DNA from: Mesobacillus maritimus
GTDB lineage: Bacteria; Bacillota; Bacilli; Bacillales; Cytobacillaceae
DNA: 64,000 nucleotides
Assembly (NCBI RefSeq): GCF_023715205.1
Contig: NZ_JAMBNR010000004.1
Span: forward strand, 124,001 to 188,000
Direction of reading: 5' to 3'
Shown here: positions 26,480-35,614 of the stretch, piece after piece
Layout: each line of letters opens with the position of its first letter
How positions within the stretch are numbered: the first letter of the stretch is position 1
Translations under genes and position numbers: made by a program
The notes under the pieces: generated by a model
What the model was told of the DNA's origin: nothing
Databases searched by the model: none
The model's input: only the letters and a program-made list of their open reading frames with translations

Positions 26480-26789
26480 CAATAGGCCGGTAAAGATGAT
26501 TGTTTGAGGAACGATTGTGAAAGAATATATGTCGTATGTCGTGACCGAAGTGGTGGAAGCGTTCGTTAAAACGGTAACGATGGGTGTCTATCGTGCCTGA
26601 AGTGGAGAAGAGCACGCTCAAACGGTAACGGTAGGTTACCTTCGAATCCGAACCTGGAGATACAGAAATACTTGATTCTCAACAAGTCTGTCCCAAAGGT
26701 CGTTAAGATTAAAACCCCGTCCAATATTTTTAAAATAAATCCCAAACTTGTCTCATAGTATAGAAGGAGAATAAGTGAGGTGAGGCATC
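26480..26789. other. intergenic region after liaR
   Basis: A 310-bp gap without a convincing gene, holding two imperfect 52-bp repeats (26539 and 26591). No clear terminator for liaR is seen. Confidence 0.5.
26539..26642. repeat. two imperfect 52-bp direct repeats
   Basis: TCGTGACCGAAGTGGTGGAA at 26539 and TCGTGCCTGAAGTGGAGAAG at 26591; both continue to AAACGGTAACG then ATGGGTGTCTA or GTAGGTTACC. A third partial start (TCGAATCCGAACCTGG) follows at 26642. Confidence 0.75.
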
Positions 26790-28115
26790 ATGAAGTTGTT
26801 TATTAAAGGGACGATGGTTTTAATTTTGGCCGCTTTTTTGGGAGAGTTGGCAGAGTTTTTCACGAATATGATTTTAGCAAGAGAACTTGGCGAGGGCGGT
26901 ATGGGACAGTACATGACCATCTTACCGCTAATCTTTTTAATTATGATGCTTGCGAGCTTCGAACTGCCGGTGTCGCTATCGAGGCTTGTTGCGGAAAAGG
27001 ATGCAAGTTATCATCAAAAAATATTACGAGATGTCCTTCACCTAACAATCATTTTAACGTCTGTACTGTTAATACTAGTCGCCTTAATCATTCCCAATGT
27101 GTCAATTTTTCAAGATTACCACCCTTTGCTTAAGTGGATTGTGTTAGCCATGATCCCGTTGATGTCTTTTACTTCGGTAGCGCGAGGCTACTTTATGGGC
27201 AAGCATCATATGGGGAAAATTGCGGCAGCGAATCTTTTTCGAAGACTTGTGCAGTTATTGCTTTTAGCTGCTGTTTATCAATTCTTTGAGTTTGAGCGTA
27301 GCACGGCGGTACTCGTTGCGTTCATTACATTAGCCGCCAGCGAACTAGTTGTGTTTGTCTATTTGTTCCACTTGTTTCTGTTAAACTATCAGAATCTGAA
27401 GCGCCTACCGAATAAAACAGTGGACAAAATGGAAATAAGAAAAAACCTGTTGGCTATTTCTGGGCCGACAACGGCTCTCAGGATCTTCCATTCCCTAACG
27501 CATGCGGCGCAGCCATTTTTAATAAAAGCGGCGATTATCCATGCAGGTGTTCCGCCGGAAGCGGCAAATGAACAATTTGGAATGTTGGCTGGGGTTGCGA
27601 TGACCATTGGATTTTTCCCCGCGTTTATCGCGCATTCTTTTACCATTGTGTTAATCCCAACAGTGGCAAAGCACCATGCTAGTGGGGAATTAGAGAAGCT
27701 TCAAAAACTGTTGCAACATGTTTTACTATTAACGCTTTTTTATGGTGTACCGGCTGTAGGCATTTTTTATTTCTTCGCGGAACCATTAACAAACTTATTT
27801 TTTCACTCAAATAACGCTTCCTATTTTTTGCAAATCCTCTGGCCGTATTTTTTGCTTCACTTCTTTGTAATCCCGATGCAAGCTTATTTGTTAGGGTTGG
27901 GATTAGTGAAGGATGCGTTGTACCATACATTCTGGGCAACAATTGTTTCGTTTATAACGATTTACTTATTAGGTTCTCGACCTGAATGGCAAATGTCGGG
28001 TGTCATTATTGGCATGAATACGGGAACGGTTTTGCTGACGTTGATGCATTTCCTTACCGTTTGTAAAAAAATTGGGGTAGAATGGCCTGTTCGAACAACA
28101 GAAAGGAAAGTATAG
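26790..28115 (+). CDS. SpoVB/MurJ-like polysaccharide flippase family protein
   Basis: A 441-residue protein with about 12-14 membrane helices of the MOP (multidrug/oligosaccharidyl-lipid/polysaccharide) superfamily. The front (FLGELAEFFTNMILARELGE then GGMGQYMTILPL) and FELPVSLSRLVAEKDAS resemble SpoVB and related lipid-II or polysaccharide flippases. It is shorter than SpoVB (about 518). No glycan genes are adjacent, so the substrate is unknown. GTGAGGTGAGG precedes ATG. Confidence 0.8.
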   Translation: MKLFIKGTMVLILAAFLGELAEFFTNMILARELGEGGMGQYMTILPLIFLIMMLASFELPVSLSRLVAEKDASYHQKILRDVLHLTIILTSVLLILVALIIPNVSIFQDYHPLLKWIVLAMIPLMSFTSVARGYFMGKHHMGKIAAANLFRRLVQLLLLAAVYQFFEFERSTAVLVAFITLAASELVVFVYLFHLFLLNYQNLKRLPNKTVDKMEIRKNLLAISGPTTALRIFHSLTHAAQPFLIKAAIIHAGVPPEAANEQFGMLAGVAMTIGFFPAFIAHSFTIVLIPTVAKHHASGELEKLQKLLQHVLLLTLFYGVPAVGIFYFFAEPLTNLFFHSNNASYFLQILWPYFLLHFFVIPMQAYLLGLGLVKDALYHTFWATIVSFITIYLLGSRPEWQMSGVIIGMNTGTVLLTLMHFLTVCKKIGVEWPVRTTERKV

Positions 28116-28176
28116 AGGTATTTGTAAGACTGACGGCGAATGAGTAAGAAAATAAAATGGTGATGGAAGTGATGAA

Positions 28177-28614
28177 GTGGATAAAATTTTGCGTGGACAT
28201 CATCTTCTTTGTGTACATGGATTTAGGGGCATGGGCTATAGCCCTGGTTTTATCAAAAAGATGGAGCAGATTGTAAGGGATATTCGGGATCTCGAAAGTG
28301 ACTTTGACGTCAGAGTGCGCGCGGCTTTTGATGATGCTTGTATGGCATGTCCACATCGAGGACAGACCAAATGTGAAGCAAATGAAGGATCAAATGAACA
28401 TGTACTTTCCATGGATAACAAAGTGATTCAACATCTCGGACTTCAAGCGGAAAAGAGCTATCGGAAATCAGAGCTATTGAAATTAACTGCATCAAAAGTG
28501 AGGCCCGAAGACCTAGATTTCCTTTGTGAAGGTTGTTCCTGGCTTCACTATGGTGTTTGTAAAGAAGGAATTAGCCAATTGCGAAAGAGTTACCAAACAG
28601 TTTCAGAGTCTTAA
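28177..28614 (+). CDS. DUF1284 protein, Cys-rich
   Basis: A 145-residue protein starting from GTG. LRGHHLLCVHGFRGMGYSPGF is the DUF1284 front. Cys clusters follow: CMACPHRGQTKC near the middle and CEGCSWLHYGVC near the end, suggesting an iron-sulfur cluster or zinc site. DUF1284 proteins are often called (2Fe-2S) ferredoxin-like, but function is unknown. It is 61 bp after the flippase gene, same strand. Confidence 0.82.
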   Translation: MDKILRGHHLLCVHGFRGMGYSPGFIKKMEQIVRDIRDLESDFDVRVRAAFDDACMACPHRGQTKCEANEGSNEHVLSMDNKVIQHLGLQAEKSYRKSELLKLTASKVRPEDLDFLCEGCSWLHYGVCKEGISQLRKSYQTVSES

Positions 28615-28635
28615 TGAAACCTGTTTTCGTACAGA

Positions 28636-28690
28636 TTGTTGTTGAAATCCTAAAGCCGATTTTAACGCAATAGTAGTGAGAAAAGAGCCC
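28636..28690 (-). repeat. dispersed repeat, short copy
   Basis: TTGTTGTTGAAATCCTAAAG continuing CCGATTTTAACG, then GAGAAAAGAGCC. These are the two ends of the repeat at 35399/46561 joined with the middle missing. Confidence 0.65.
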
Positions 28691-28721
28691 AATGAAAAAG
28701 CTTGCGATGATTCGCAAGCTT
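28690..28721 (-). terminator. terminator of the gene at 28746
   Basis: AAGCTTGCGA/TCGCAAGCTT with a TGAT loop. Read on the minus strand it is followed by TTTTTCATT. It may also serve the plus-strand DUF1284 gene. Confidence 0.8.
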
Positions 28722-28745
28722 TCTAAATGTTGATCTGTGCGATCA

Positions 28746-29018
28746 CTACGATTGCAAGTTTTCGTTATAATAATGAATCCCGTAAATGGAACCTTCGCTA
28801 ACCATTTCGTTGTTATCCTCATCGTATGGATCAGGATGGGCGGATTGTTGAACAGGTACAAGTTGATTAACTTGATGATCTGTGGAGAACCATCTTTCCT
28901 TCACTTCTGTGGTCATTTTTCTTAGTCTAGTTATATTTTCCTTTGGGTTTGAGGCAACCCAAACAGCTGCTGCTCCTGCCCCGATTAAAAGAATGGATTT
29001 AACTGGTTTGATTTGCAT
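28746..29018 (-). CDS. 90-residue hypothetical protein with N-terminal hydrophobic segment
   Basis: The product starts MQIKPVKSILLIGAGAAAVW, a single membrane or signal segment, followed by SNPKENITRLRKMTTEVKER, like the front of YtxH-type small proteins, and an acidic C-terminal part (HPDPYDEDNNEMVSEGS). AGGAGGAATG precedes ATG. The family is not recognised with certainty. It is flanked by its own terminator. Confidence 0.7.
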   Translation of the reverse strand: MQIKPVKSILLIGAGAAAVWVASNPKENITRLRKMTTEVKERWFSTDHQVNQLVPVQQSAHPDPYDEDNNEMVSEGSIYGIHYYNENLQS

Positions 29019-29090
29019 GAATCATTCCTCCTTTTGATCGCCTCATATATGTACCTTTCCCTAATTTCTCCACCTGAAACATTTGTCGAA

Positions 29091-29133
29091 AAAAAAACAA
29101 AAAGCTTGCGAAGCAATTCTGCCTTCACAAGCT
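29091..29133 (-). terminator. terminator of mscL
   Basis: AGCTTGTGAAG/CTTCGCAAGCT (one mismatch) followed on the minus strand by TTTTTGTTTTTTTTT. Confidence 0.85.
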
Positions 29134-29141
29134 CGTTCATC

Positions 29142-29534
29142 TTACTTTCCTTCGGTTTGTTTTTTCAATAAATCGCGAATTTCAACCAATAATTCTTCCT
29201 TCACATCTGCTTTGATTTCTTCTTTTTGTTCTTCAACTTTTTCTTCTTTCCGCTTGAATCGATTAATCAACCGAATAAAGAGGAAAATTGAAAAGGCAAT
29301 AATGAAGAAATCCACAATACTTTGGATAAACGATCCATATTTGATTCCTTCTTCGCCAGCTGGATAGGAAAGCTCTGAAAAATCAACGCCACCCATAAAC
29401 AGCCCGAAGATAGGCATGATAATATCGCTAACGAGTGAAGTAACAATTTTACCAAAAGCCCCACCGATGATAACCCCGACTGCGAGGTCTAATACATTGC
29501 CTTTTAAGGCGAACTTTTTAAACTCTTCCCACAT
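29142..29534 (-). CDS. mscL: large-conductance mechanosensitive channel
   Basis: A 130-residue pentameric channel that opens under hypo-osmotic shock. [20 protein letters not shown] continues [21 protein letters not shown], the conserved N-terminal helix and first membrane helix. The second helix is [21 protein letters not shown], followed by the cytoplasmic helix [13 protein letters not shown]. The frame extends upstream to 29573, but the Met at 29534 has AAGGGAG before it and matches the family start. Confidence 0.95.
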   Translation of the reverse strand: MWEEFKKFALKGNVLDLAVGVIIGGAFGKIVTSLVSDIIMPIFGLFMGGVDFSELSYPAGEEGIKYGSFIQSIVDFFIIAFSIFLFIRLINRFKRKEEKVEEQKEEIKADVKEELLVEIRDLLKKQTEGK

Positions 29535-29626
29535 AAATAGGTACTCCCTTACCTTATCTTTAGTCCGTAACATTCGTATTATACCCGATGTAACTAAAAA
29601 ACAACAGGGCTAAAAGGCCGCTGTTG

Positions 29627-29899
29627 TCAGTATTTGATCATAAAAGATTGATATTTTTCGATATTATCCAGTTGATTGATTTCAATCTGGTCTACCGTCG
29701 AGAAGGGGTTGCCTTTGCGTATTTCTTCAATGAACAGGTCCAAGTTTTCTTTGGAACCAGTAGCGATGATTTCCACTTTCCCATCTGAACGATTTTTTGT
29801 CCACCCGGTAATCTGCAACTGAGTCGCCTTCATCTGCGTGAAATACCGATAACCAACACCCTGAACTCTTCCTGAAACAACAATTTGTAATTGTAACAA
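29627..29899 (-). CDS. acyP: acylphosphatase
   Basis: A 90-residue enzyme that hydrolyses acyl phosphates. VVSGRVQGVGYRYFTQMKA carries the catalytic Arg, and GWTKNRSDGKVEIIATG the catalytic Asn. The TTG start at 29899 follows GGGGGCG and gives the usual length; the frame runs open further upstream without a family match. Confidence 0.92.
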   Translation of the reverse strand: MLQLQIVVSGRVQGVGYRYFTQMKATQLQITGWTKNRSDGKVEIIATGSKENLDLFIEEIRKGNPFSTVDQIEINQLDNIEKYQSFMIKY

Positions 29900-30044
29900 G
29901 ATTTCGCCCCCAGAAATTTCTATAAACACCATATATCCACAACTCCCTCTCATTATAGCAACAAAGGGATAGGGAGTATAGTAAATACACAGAAAAAGGG
30001 ACAACTCAGTTGTTGTCCCATTTGCTCTTCACGGAAAATTAAGC

Positions 30045-31277
30045 TTAAAACGCCCAGTCTCCGTTACGGAAGACTGGTTCAGAGCTTCCATCTGCTTTTA
30101 TCCCGTCAATATTCATATCGGCAGAACCAATCATGAAATCAACATGTGTGATACTTTCATTTAAACCATGTTGTTCTAGTTCTTCTTTTGACATCTTCTT
30201 TCCACCTTCAAGACAGAAGGAATATGCACTTCCGATGGCTAAATGATTCGAGGCATTCTCATCAAATAATGTGTTAAAGAACAATATATTGGATTGAGAA
30301 ATCGGTGAATTGTATGGTACAAGAGCTACTTCACCAAGAAAGTGAGAGCCTTCATCCGTTGCCACCAGCTGTTTTAAAATTTCTTCACCTTCTTCTGCTT
30401 GAACATCTACAATGCGGCCATTTTCGAAGGTGATTTTAAAACGGTCAATGATGTTTCCGCCATAGCTAAGTGGCTTAGTACTTGAAACATAGCCGTTTAC
30501 ACCTGTTTTCAAAGGTACAGTGAAGACCTCTTCGGTTGGCATGTTGGCCATAAATTCATGGCCTTTTTCATTAATGCTGCCAGCGCCAACCCATAAATGC
30601 TTTTCTGGAAGTTCAATGGTTAAGTCCGTTCCTGGTGCAGTGTAGTGAAGTTTTGTATAGCGCTTGCCATTTAAGTAGTCTACTTTCTTATGGAGGTTGG
30701 CATCATGCTGTTTCCATGCTTCAACAGGATCCTCAGTGTCCACTCGAATAGCTTTGAAAATCGCATCCCAAAGTTTTTCAACAGCTGTTTCTGCTGAATC
30801 ATTAGGGAAGACCATTTTTGCCCAGCCTTCTGAAGGTGCAGAAATAACGGACCAGCTAACTTTGTCAGACATCATGTATTGACGATATGTAGAAAGTGCT
30901 TTTCCAGCGGCTTTTTGGTTATTTGCAATTCGCTCTGGGTTCACGCCTTTTAGTAGGTCAGGGCTAGAAGAAACAATTGACATAAAAGCTGCACCTTGTT
31001 CAGCTAGTTCAGTCAGTTCCTTAGCACGGTGTTCAGGAAACTCTAGGAACACTTCATCAGGAGCTAATTCATACTTGGTTCGATTAACGATATCATCGCC
31101 CCAGTTTACAATGACATTTTTTGCTCCAGCTTCATATGCTTTTTTTACTATAAGACGAACAAGTGCAGCGGAGTCAATCGTTGCATTGATTACGAGTGTC
31201 TGACCTGGTTGGACATTCACGCCAACTTTTACTGCCAGCGCTGCATACTTTTCGAGATTATTTTGGAAGTCGCTCAT
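30045..31277 (-). CDS. ampS: aminopeptidase, M29 family (AmpS-like)
   Basis: A 410-residue cytoplasmic metallo-aminopeptidase. The N-terminal domain starts NNLEKYAALAVKVGVNVQPG. The two-metal catalytic domain includes NMPTEEVFTVP (Glu ligand), VALVPYNSPISQSNILFFNT (Glu/His region), HLAIGSAY and THVDFMIGSADMNIDG (His-x-Asp ligands). Length and motifs match the M29 family of Bacilli. AAAAGGAG precedes ATG. It is the only gene in its unit. Confidence 0.94.
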   Translation of the reverse strand: MSDFQNNLEKYAALAVKVGVNVQPGQTLVINATIDSAALVRLIVKKAYEAGAKNVIVNWGDDIVNRTKYELAPDEVFLEFPEHRAKELTELAEQGAAFMSIVSSSPDLLKGVNPERIANNQKAAGKALSTYRQYMMSDKVSWSVISAPSEGWAKMVFPNDSAETAVEKLWDAIFKAIRVDTEDPVEAWKQHDANLHKKVDYLNGKRYTKLHYTAPGTDLTIELPEKHLWVGAGSINEKGHEFMANMPTEEVFTVPLKTGVNGYVSSTKPLSYGGNIIDRFKITFENGRIVDVQAEEGEEILKQLVATDEGSHFLGEVALVPYNSPISQSNILFFNTLFDENASNHLAIGSAYSFCLEGGKKMSKEELEQHGLNESITHVDFMIGSADMNIDGIKADGSSEPVFRNGDWAF

Positions 31278-31385
31278 TTACATTCTCCTTTTGTCAAAAT
31301 CTTCTTTTCCATTTTATCATGCTGAATGAAAAAAGATACTGAATCGATTTCGACAACTATCAATAAAAAACGAATCCATTCCTAC

Positions 31386-31414
31386 TAAAAAAACTGCACC
31401 TCTGAGGATGCAGT
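31386..31414 (-). terminator. terminator of the MFS gene
   Basis: ACTGCA/TGCAGT with a 10-nt loop and TTTTTTT on the minus strand. Confidence 0.85.
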
Positions 31415-31421
31415 CGAAAAA

Positions 31422-32696
31422 CTAAGAGATTCTTTGTTCAACTAGTTTCTGTCTTTCATATAAGTTGAACATAAAGTGATATATCAGAGCACTCACTAAC
31501 GCAAGGGCACTAAGAATGATAAACGTCCATTGGTAGCCAACATAAACGGTTAGGGGGATGGAAATTGGGGCGATCGTTCGCCCAACCGTATGGCGAAGGC
31601 CTGCGGCAGCGAAATATTGTCCTCGCATATGGTCAGGGGCAAGCTTTGAAATGAAGCTTTGCGCAAGACCAGCTGTCATCAATTCTGCCAGCGTAAATAC
31701 AGCCATTGCGATCATTAATCCCCAAAGAAGCTCAGTACGACTAAATAAAACCATTGAAATAGCATAGACGATTGAGGCTAAAATAAACACATTTTTTTCA
31801 CGATATTTCGTCATCCACCTTGTCACAATGACGGTAAATAAAGCAACTAACAAGCCATTCTCAGAAAGAATAACGCCGAAAGCTTGCTCCCCATGTAAAG
31901 TGAGCTTCCAGTTTCCAATATCGAATAAAGTTTGGTTGCCTACTTTTTCTTTAATATACACCGGTAGTAACAAATCCAATTGCATAAAGGTTTGTGCAAC
32001 TAAAATCCCTGCTGTAACGTAAAGCAAGAAGATTTTGTCTTGAACAATGATTTTATAATCGGCCACTTGATTCTTTAAAAAAGAATACCATTTTGGATTT
32101 TGTTGTACCGACTTTGTGGTTGGAGTCAATGTTTCTCTAGCAAGCTTCGTTAAAAGCAGTGCGAGCAGAATACAGATTACCGCCACGGCTATTAAAAGCT
32201 GAAAACGGTAGTTCACATAGAATATCGCCCCTAAAATTGGGCCGATGACCACAGCAATATTAATCGAGGTATAGAAAACGGCAAATACGTTGCTCCGTTC
32301 TTTTTCATCAACTAAGTCAGCAATCATCGCTTGACTGGCGGGATAGTAGAAAGAACTAAAGATCCCAACAATGGTAAAAGCAATAAAACCAATGATAGGT
32401 GAGGTGAACCACGGAGATACCGCCGCAGCAAAGAATACGTAAGATATCCCTTGTCCCAGTGCGGCAATGACCATCATCCGTTTGCGCCCAAACCGGTCGG
32501 CAAAATAACCTCCCATTAAACTAGCTAACACCGAAAATACTTGAGAAAAAATGAGCAAAAAGCCCGCTGTTCCTTTACCAAAGCTCTCTGCAAAATAGAT
32601 GGTTAAGAAAGGGAAAAACATCCAGAAGGTGACGTTCATTAAGAACTCACCAAATAGGCGAACCTTTAAATTGCGATCCCAATCCCGAATTTTCAT
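31422..32696 (-). CDS. major facilitator superfamily transporter
   Basis: A 424-residue, 12-helix membrane transporter. The MFS loop 2-3 signature GGYFADRFGRKRMMVIA and a second-half repeat RWMTKYREKNVFILAS are visible, as is PILGAIFYVNYRFQ. Similar Bacillus proteins are annotated as drug or unknown-substrate exporters (YttB/YfmI-like). GAGGATACCATC precedes ATG. No regulator is adjacent. Confidence 0.88.
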   Translation of the reverse strand: MKIRDWDRNLKVRLFGEFLMNVTFWMFFPFLTIYFAESFGKGTAGFLLIFSQVFSVLASLMGGYFADRFGRKRMMVIAALGQGISYVFFAAAVSPWFTSPIIGFIAFTIVGIFSSFYYPASQAMIADLVDEKERSNVFAVFYTSINIAVVIGPILGAIFYVNYRFQLLIAVAVICILLALLLTKLARETLTPTTKSVQQNPKWYSFLKNQVADYKIIVQDKIFLLYVTAGILVAQTFMQLDLLLPVYIKEKVGNQTLFDIGNWKLTLHGEQAFGVILSENGLLVALFTVIVTRWMTKYREKNVFILASIVYAISMVLFSRTELLWGLMIAMAVFTLAELMTAGLAQSFISKLAPDHMRGQYFAAAGLRHTVGRTIAPISIPLTVYVGYQWTFIILSALALVSALIYHFMFNLYERQKLVEQRIS

Positions 32697-32756
32697 GATG
32701 GTATCCTCTTTATCTATAAAGTAAACAATTTTGTTCCATGCTATATCATACTATCA

Positions 32757-33090
32757 TTTAGTGAAATTTAACAAGATTTAGGGGACCTTTGGATATTATT
32801 GGTTGAAAGTGGTTTGCTCTTAGTAGACTGTAAGGAAATATATTCATAGTTTCAAAGTCGGTGAAAAGCGCGGGGGAAATTGGTTCATCCAGTAACCCAT
32901 TTTGAAGATGGAAGAAGGAAGTCCTGGGGTAATTTTCACATTTATTGGCAAGTGTAGAGTAAATGGTCAAATTTGTGGAGGAAATTGAAAATATTGAAGA
33001 GTAAGTGGAAACAACGTAGAGAAAACGTAGAGAAAACAGAAAAAGGGTCTCATCGCACACCAAAAAGTGAACGCGAGACCCAATTCACAT
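32757..33090. other. intergenic region between the MFS and topB genes
   Basis: No supported gene. It holds a 13-bp direct duplication (ACGTAGAGAAA near 33014 and 33026) and an inverted repeat GGGTCTC/GAGACCC (about 33046-33080). It may be a degenerate remnant. Confidence 0.4.
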
Positions 33091-33117
33091 AAAAAAAGCG
33101 GCCAACTGACCGCTTTT
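33091..33117 (-). terminator. terminator of topB
   Basis: AAAAGCGG/CCGCTTTT with an 8-nt loop and TTTTTTT on the minus strand. Confidence 0.9.
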
Positions 33118-33131
33118 CCTTCTACTCACAT

Positions 33132-35234
33132 TTAATCTTCATCTTTCATCGCAGCTTTTAGTAGATCGCCAAGCGATGTACCAAAGTTCGAGTTGTCTGC
33201 ACTGTATTTTTGTTTTAATTTGCGTTCCTCGTGCTTCGACACTTTCTTATTTTTCTTCGCGTCATCCGCTTTTTCGACGATGTTGCAGCGACGACATTGG
33301 AAGTACATGCCGGCTTTGCCGTTATGCATTTCCATCTTTTTATGACACTGTGGGCATCGACGATTCGATAGTTTCGGATCTTTGTGTTTCCGGTAACTAC
33401 ATTCGCGGCTTGAACAAACGAGAATTCGTCCGTCTTTTGTTTTTCGTTCTTTTAAGAACTCGCCGCACTCAGGGCATTTGGATCCAGTCAAATTATGAGC
33501 CCGATACGTTTTTTCACTCGCTTTGATCTCTGATACAAGTTGGGCCGTCTGCTTCCGGATTTTCTCTTTAAACGTTTTTGGATTTCCGTTTCCACGGGCA
33601 ATTTGTTCGAGTTCTTTTTCCCATTTGGCTGTAAGCTCTGGTGAAGTGAGTTCATCATTCACGAGATCAATTAACTGCTTGCCTTTTTTAGTCGGGTAGA
33701 GTCGTCCATTTTGACGCTCGACCGCTTCGGAAGACAACAGTTTCTCAATAATATCAGCCCGTGTCGCCGGGGTGCCGAGTCCAAACTTCTCCATTTTGCC
33801 AAGAATATCAGCCTCAGAATAACGGAGCGGTGGTTCAGTTAATTTTTTATTCGCGGTTACGGAACCAACAGTAAAGGTTTTCCCTTTTGCAAGTTGACCT
33901 AAGCTTTGCTTCCGTTCACCTTCATCGTTGTCTTTCCCTGTTACCTTTTTAAAACCAGGCTCAAGAATATTAGTTTCCCTAGCAGTTAATGTTTCACCTT
34001 CAACCTCAAATAAGGCATGGATGGTTTCAAATTCATAAGCCGGGTAAAAAAGTGCAAGAAACCGGCGCACGATGAGGTCGTACAATTTTCGTTCATCCGA
34101 CTCAAGATCACTTAAGTTCAAGCGTTCTTCTGTTGGGATAATCGCGTGATGGTCGGTTACTTTTTCATTATTAAACACGCGGCGCGCTAGTACTTTTCCT
34201 TTTTGAGCGAGCGCAGGACGAGCTTCGTCCTTATAACCAGACAGAATCCCTTGCAGACGGTCGACCATGGTTGCTTCCATATCTTTCGTTAAATAGCGCG
34301 AATCCGTTCTTGGATAAGTGACTAGCTTATGCTGTTCGTACAATCCTTGAAGGACGTTTAAGGTTTTCTTTGCAGAGAATCCGAAACGTTTATTGGCATC
34401 TCGCTGCAATTCCGTTAAATCATATGGAAGAGGTTGCGGTTCACTTTTCTTTTTACGATCTACCTTGATTAAAGTTGCTTTTTTACCAGCGAGTTTTTTC
34501 TTCAATTCCTCAGCTTGATCTGATGAGAAAATTCGACGCTCGCCATTTTGCTCCCATTCTGCAGTTAAAGATCCAACCCCAGCTTGAATTGTCCAGTATT
34601 CTCTTGGAACAAAGCGGTTAATTTCATTTTCTCGCTCAATCATCATTGCGAGGGTAGGGGTTTGTACACGCCCTGCGGATAATGGATCTTTGTATTTCGT
34701 TGTTAACGCTCTGGAAACGTTCAGCCCGATTAGCCAATCCGCTTCAGCGCGACACACCGCTGATTCATATAAAGCTTCAAATTGCTTTCCAGGCTTTAAT
34801 TGTTTAAAGCCGTCTTTAATCGCCCGATCTGTTTGCGAAGAAATCCATAACCGCTTCGTAGTTTTTCTCCAGCCAGCACGTTCTAGAATCCAGCGAGCAA
34901 CAAGCTCACCTTCACGTCCAGCGTCGGTCGCAATGATGACTTCTTTAATGTCTTTGCGTTTTAGCAGGTTTTCAATCGCTTTATATTGCGCACTCGTTTG
35001 TTTAATGACCTTTAACCCCATTTTGTCAGGAATGATTGGAAGGTCTTCTAAGCGCCAGGTTGTATATTTTGAATCATAATGCTCGGGCATTTTTAATTCA
35101 ATTAAATGTCCAAGTGCCCATGACACGATATACTGATTGCCTTCAATGTAGCTTTTATGTTTTTGATTGCAGCCGAGGACTCGAGCAAGCTCACGAGCGA
35201 CACTCGGTTTTTCTGCAAGAACGAATGATTTCAT
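33132..35234 (-). CDS. topB: DNA topoisomerase III
   Basis: A 700-residue type IA topoisomerase that decatenates DNA. The TOPRIM start is SFVLAEKPSVARELARVLGC, with IIATDAGREGELVARWI. The active-site Tyr is in LVTYPRTDSRYL. SAGRVQTPTLAM and RADIIEKLLSSEAVERQNGR follow. The C-terminal tail has Cys pairs (CPECGEF, CSSRECSY, CPQCHKKM, CRRCNIV), a zinc-ribbon extension, then a Lys-rich end. The Met at 35234 follows AAAGGAG; a TTG 15 bp upstream lies before this site. Confidence 0.95.
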   Translation of the reverse strand: MKSFVLAEKPSVARELARVLGCNQKHKSYIEGNQYIVSWALGHLIELKMPEHYDSKYTTWRLEDLPIIPDKMGLKVIKQTSAQYKAIENLLKRKDIKEVIIATDAGREGELVARWILERAGWRKTTKRLWISSQTDRAIKDGFKQLKPGKQFEALYESAVCRAEADWLIGLNVSRALTTKYKDPLSAGRVQTPTLAMMIERENEINRFVPREYWTIQAGVGSLTAEWEQNGERRIFSSDQAEELKKKLAGKKATLIKVDRKKKSEPQPLPYDLTELQRDANKRFGFSAKKTLNVLQGLYEQHKLVTYPRTDSRYLTKDMEATMVDRLQGILSGYKDEARPALAQKGKVLARRVFNNEKVTDHHAIIPTEERLNLSDLESDERKLYDLIVRRFLALFYPAYEFETIHALFEVEGETLTARETNILEPGFKKVTGKDNDEGERKQSLGQLAKGKTFTVGSVTANKKLTEPPLRYSEADILGKMEKFGLGTPATRADIIEKLLSSEAVERQNGRLYPTKKGKQLIDLVNDELTSPELTAKWEKELEQIARGNGNPKTFKEKIRKQTAQLVSEIKASEKTYRAHNLTGSKCPECGEFLKERKTKDGRILVCSSRECSYRKHKDPKLSNRRCPQCHKKMEMHNGKAGMYFQCRRCNIVEKADDAKKNKKVSKHEERKLKQKYSADNSNFGTSLGDLLKAAMKDED

Positions 35235-35249
35235 AGGAACTCCTTTCAA

Positions 35250-35614
35250 ATCTTGGTACTTTTCCTAGTATAGCGGAAATACACGTATTTTTGTAATTTG
35301 CTACTTTAAACAAGTAAAAGCTACCCAATTTATTTTGTAAGAGGATGTTCCTCTGTAACACCCAGTCAACTCTTAATAAAACTCTGCTTATGTAAAGGTT
35401 GCTGTTATAATCCCAAAGCCGATTTTATCACGTAATAAGGTTTTCTCTGTGTTACTACTTAGTTTGTAAGTTTTTTCCCTTCTTTTAAACGAACTTTGGA
35501 ATGTATCATAGCTAAATGATTCTATAGTTACTGTAAAAAGCAACAATGTAGAGAAAAGAGCCTAATAAAAAGAAAATCAGACAAATAAAAAAGGCCTCCA
35601 ACTGTGGTAAGCCT
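35250..35614. other. intergenic region between topB and the PAS kinase gene
   Basis: No gene seen. Nearly half is a full copy of the dispersed repeat (35399-35562). Confidence 0.6.
35399..35562 (-). repeat. dispersed repeat, full-length copy
   Basis: On the minus strand it reads CTCTTTTCTCTACATTGTTG, GATTTAGCTATGAT-like sequence, ACTTACAAACTAAGTAGTAA then CACAGAGAA, and ends ATCGGCTTTGGGATTATAAC then AGCA. It is colinear with the copy at 46561 over about 165 bp. Confidence 0.85.

Noticed and set aside
32758-33063. Minus-strand open frame of 101 codons before topB
   Set aside because: No ribosome site, unlikely composition (Phe/Ser-rich) and no recognisable motif; probably chance.
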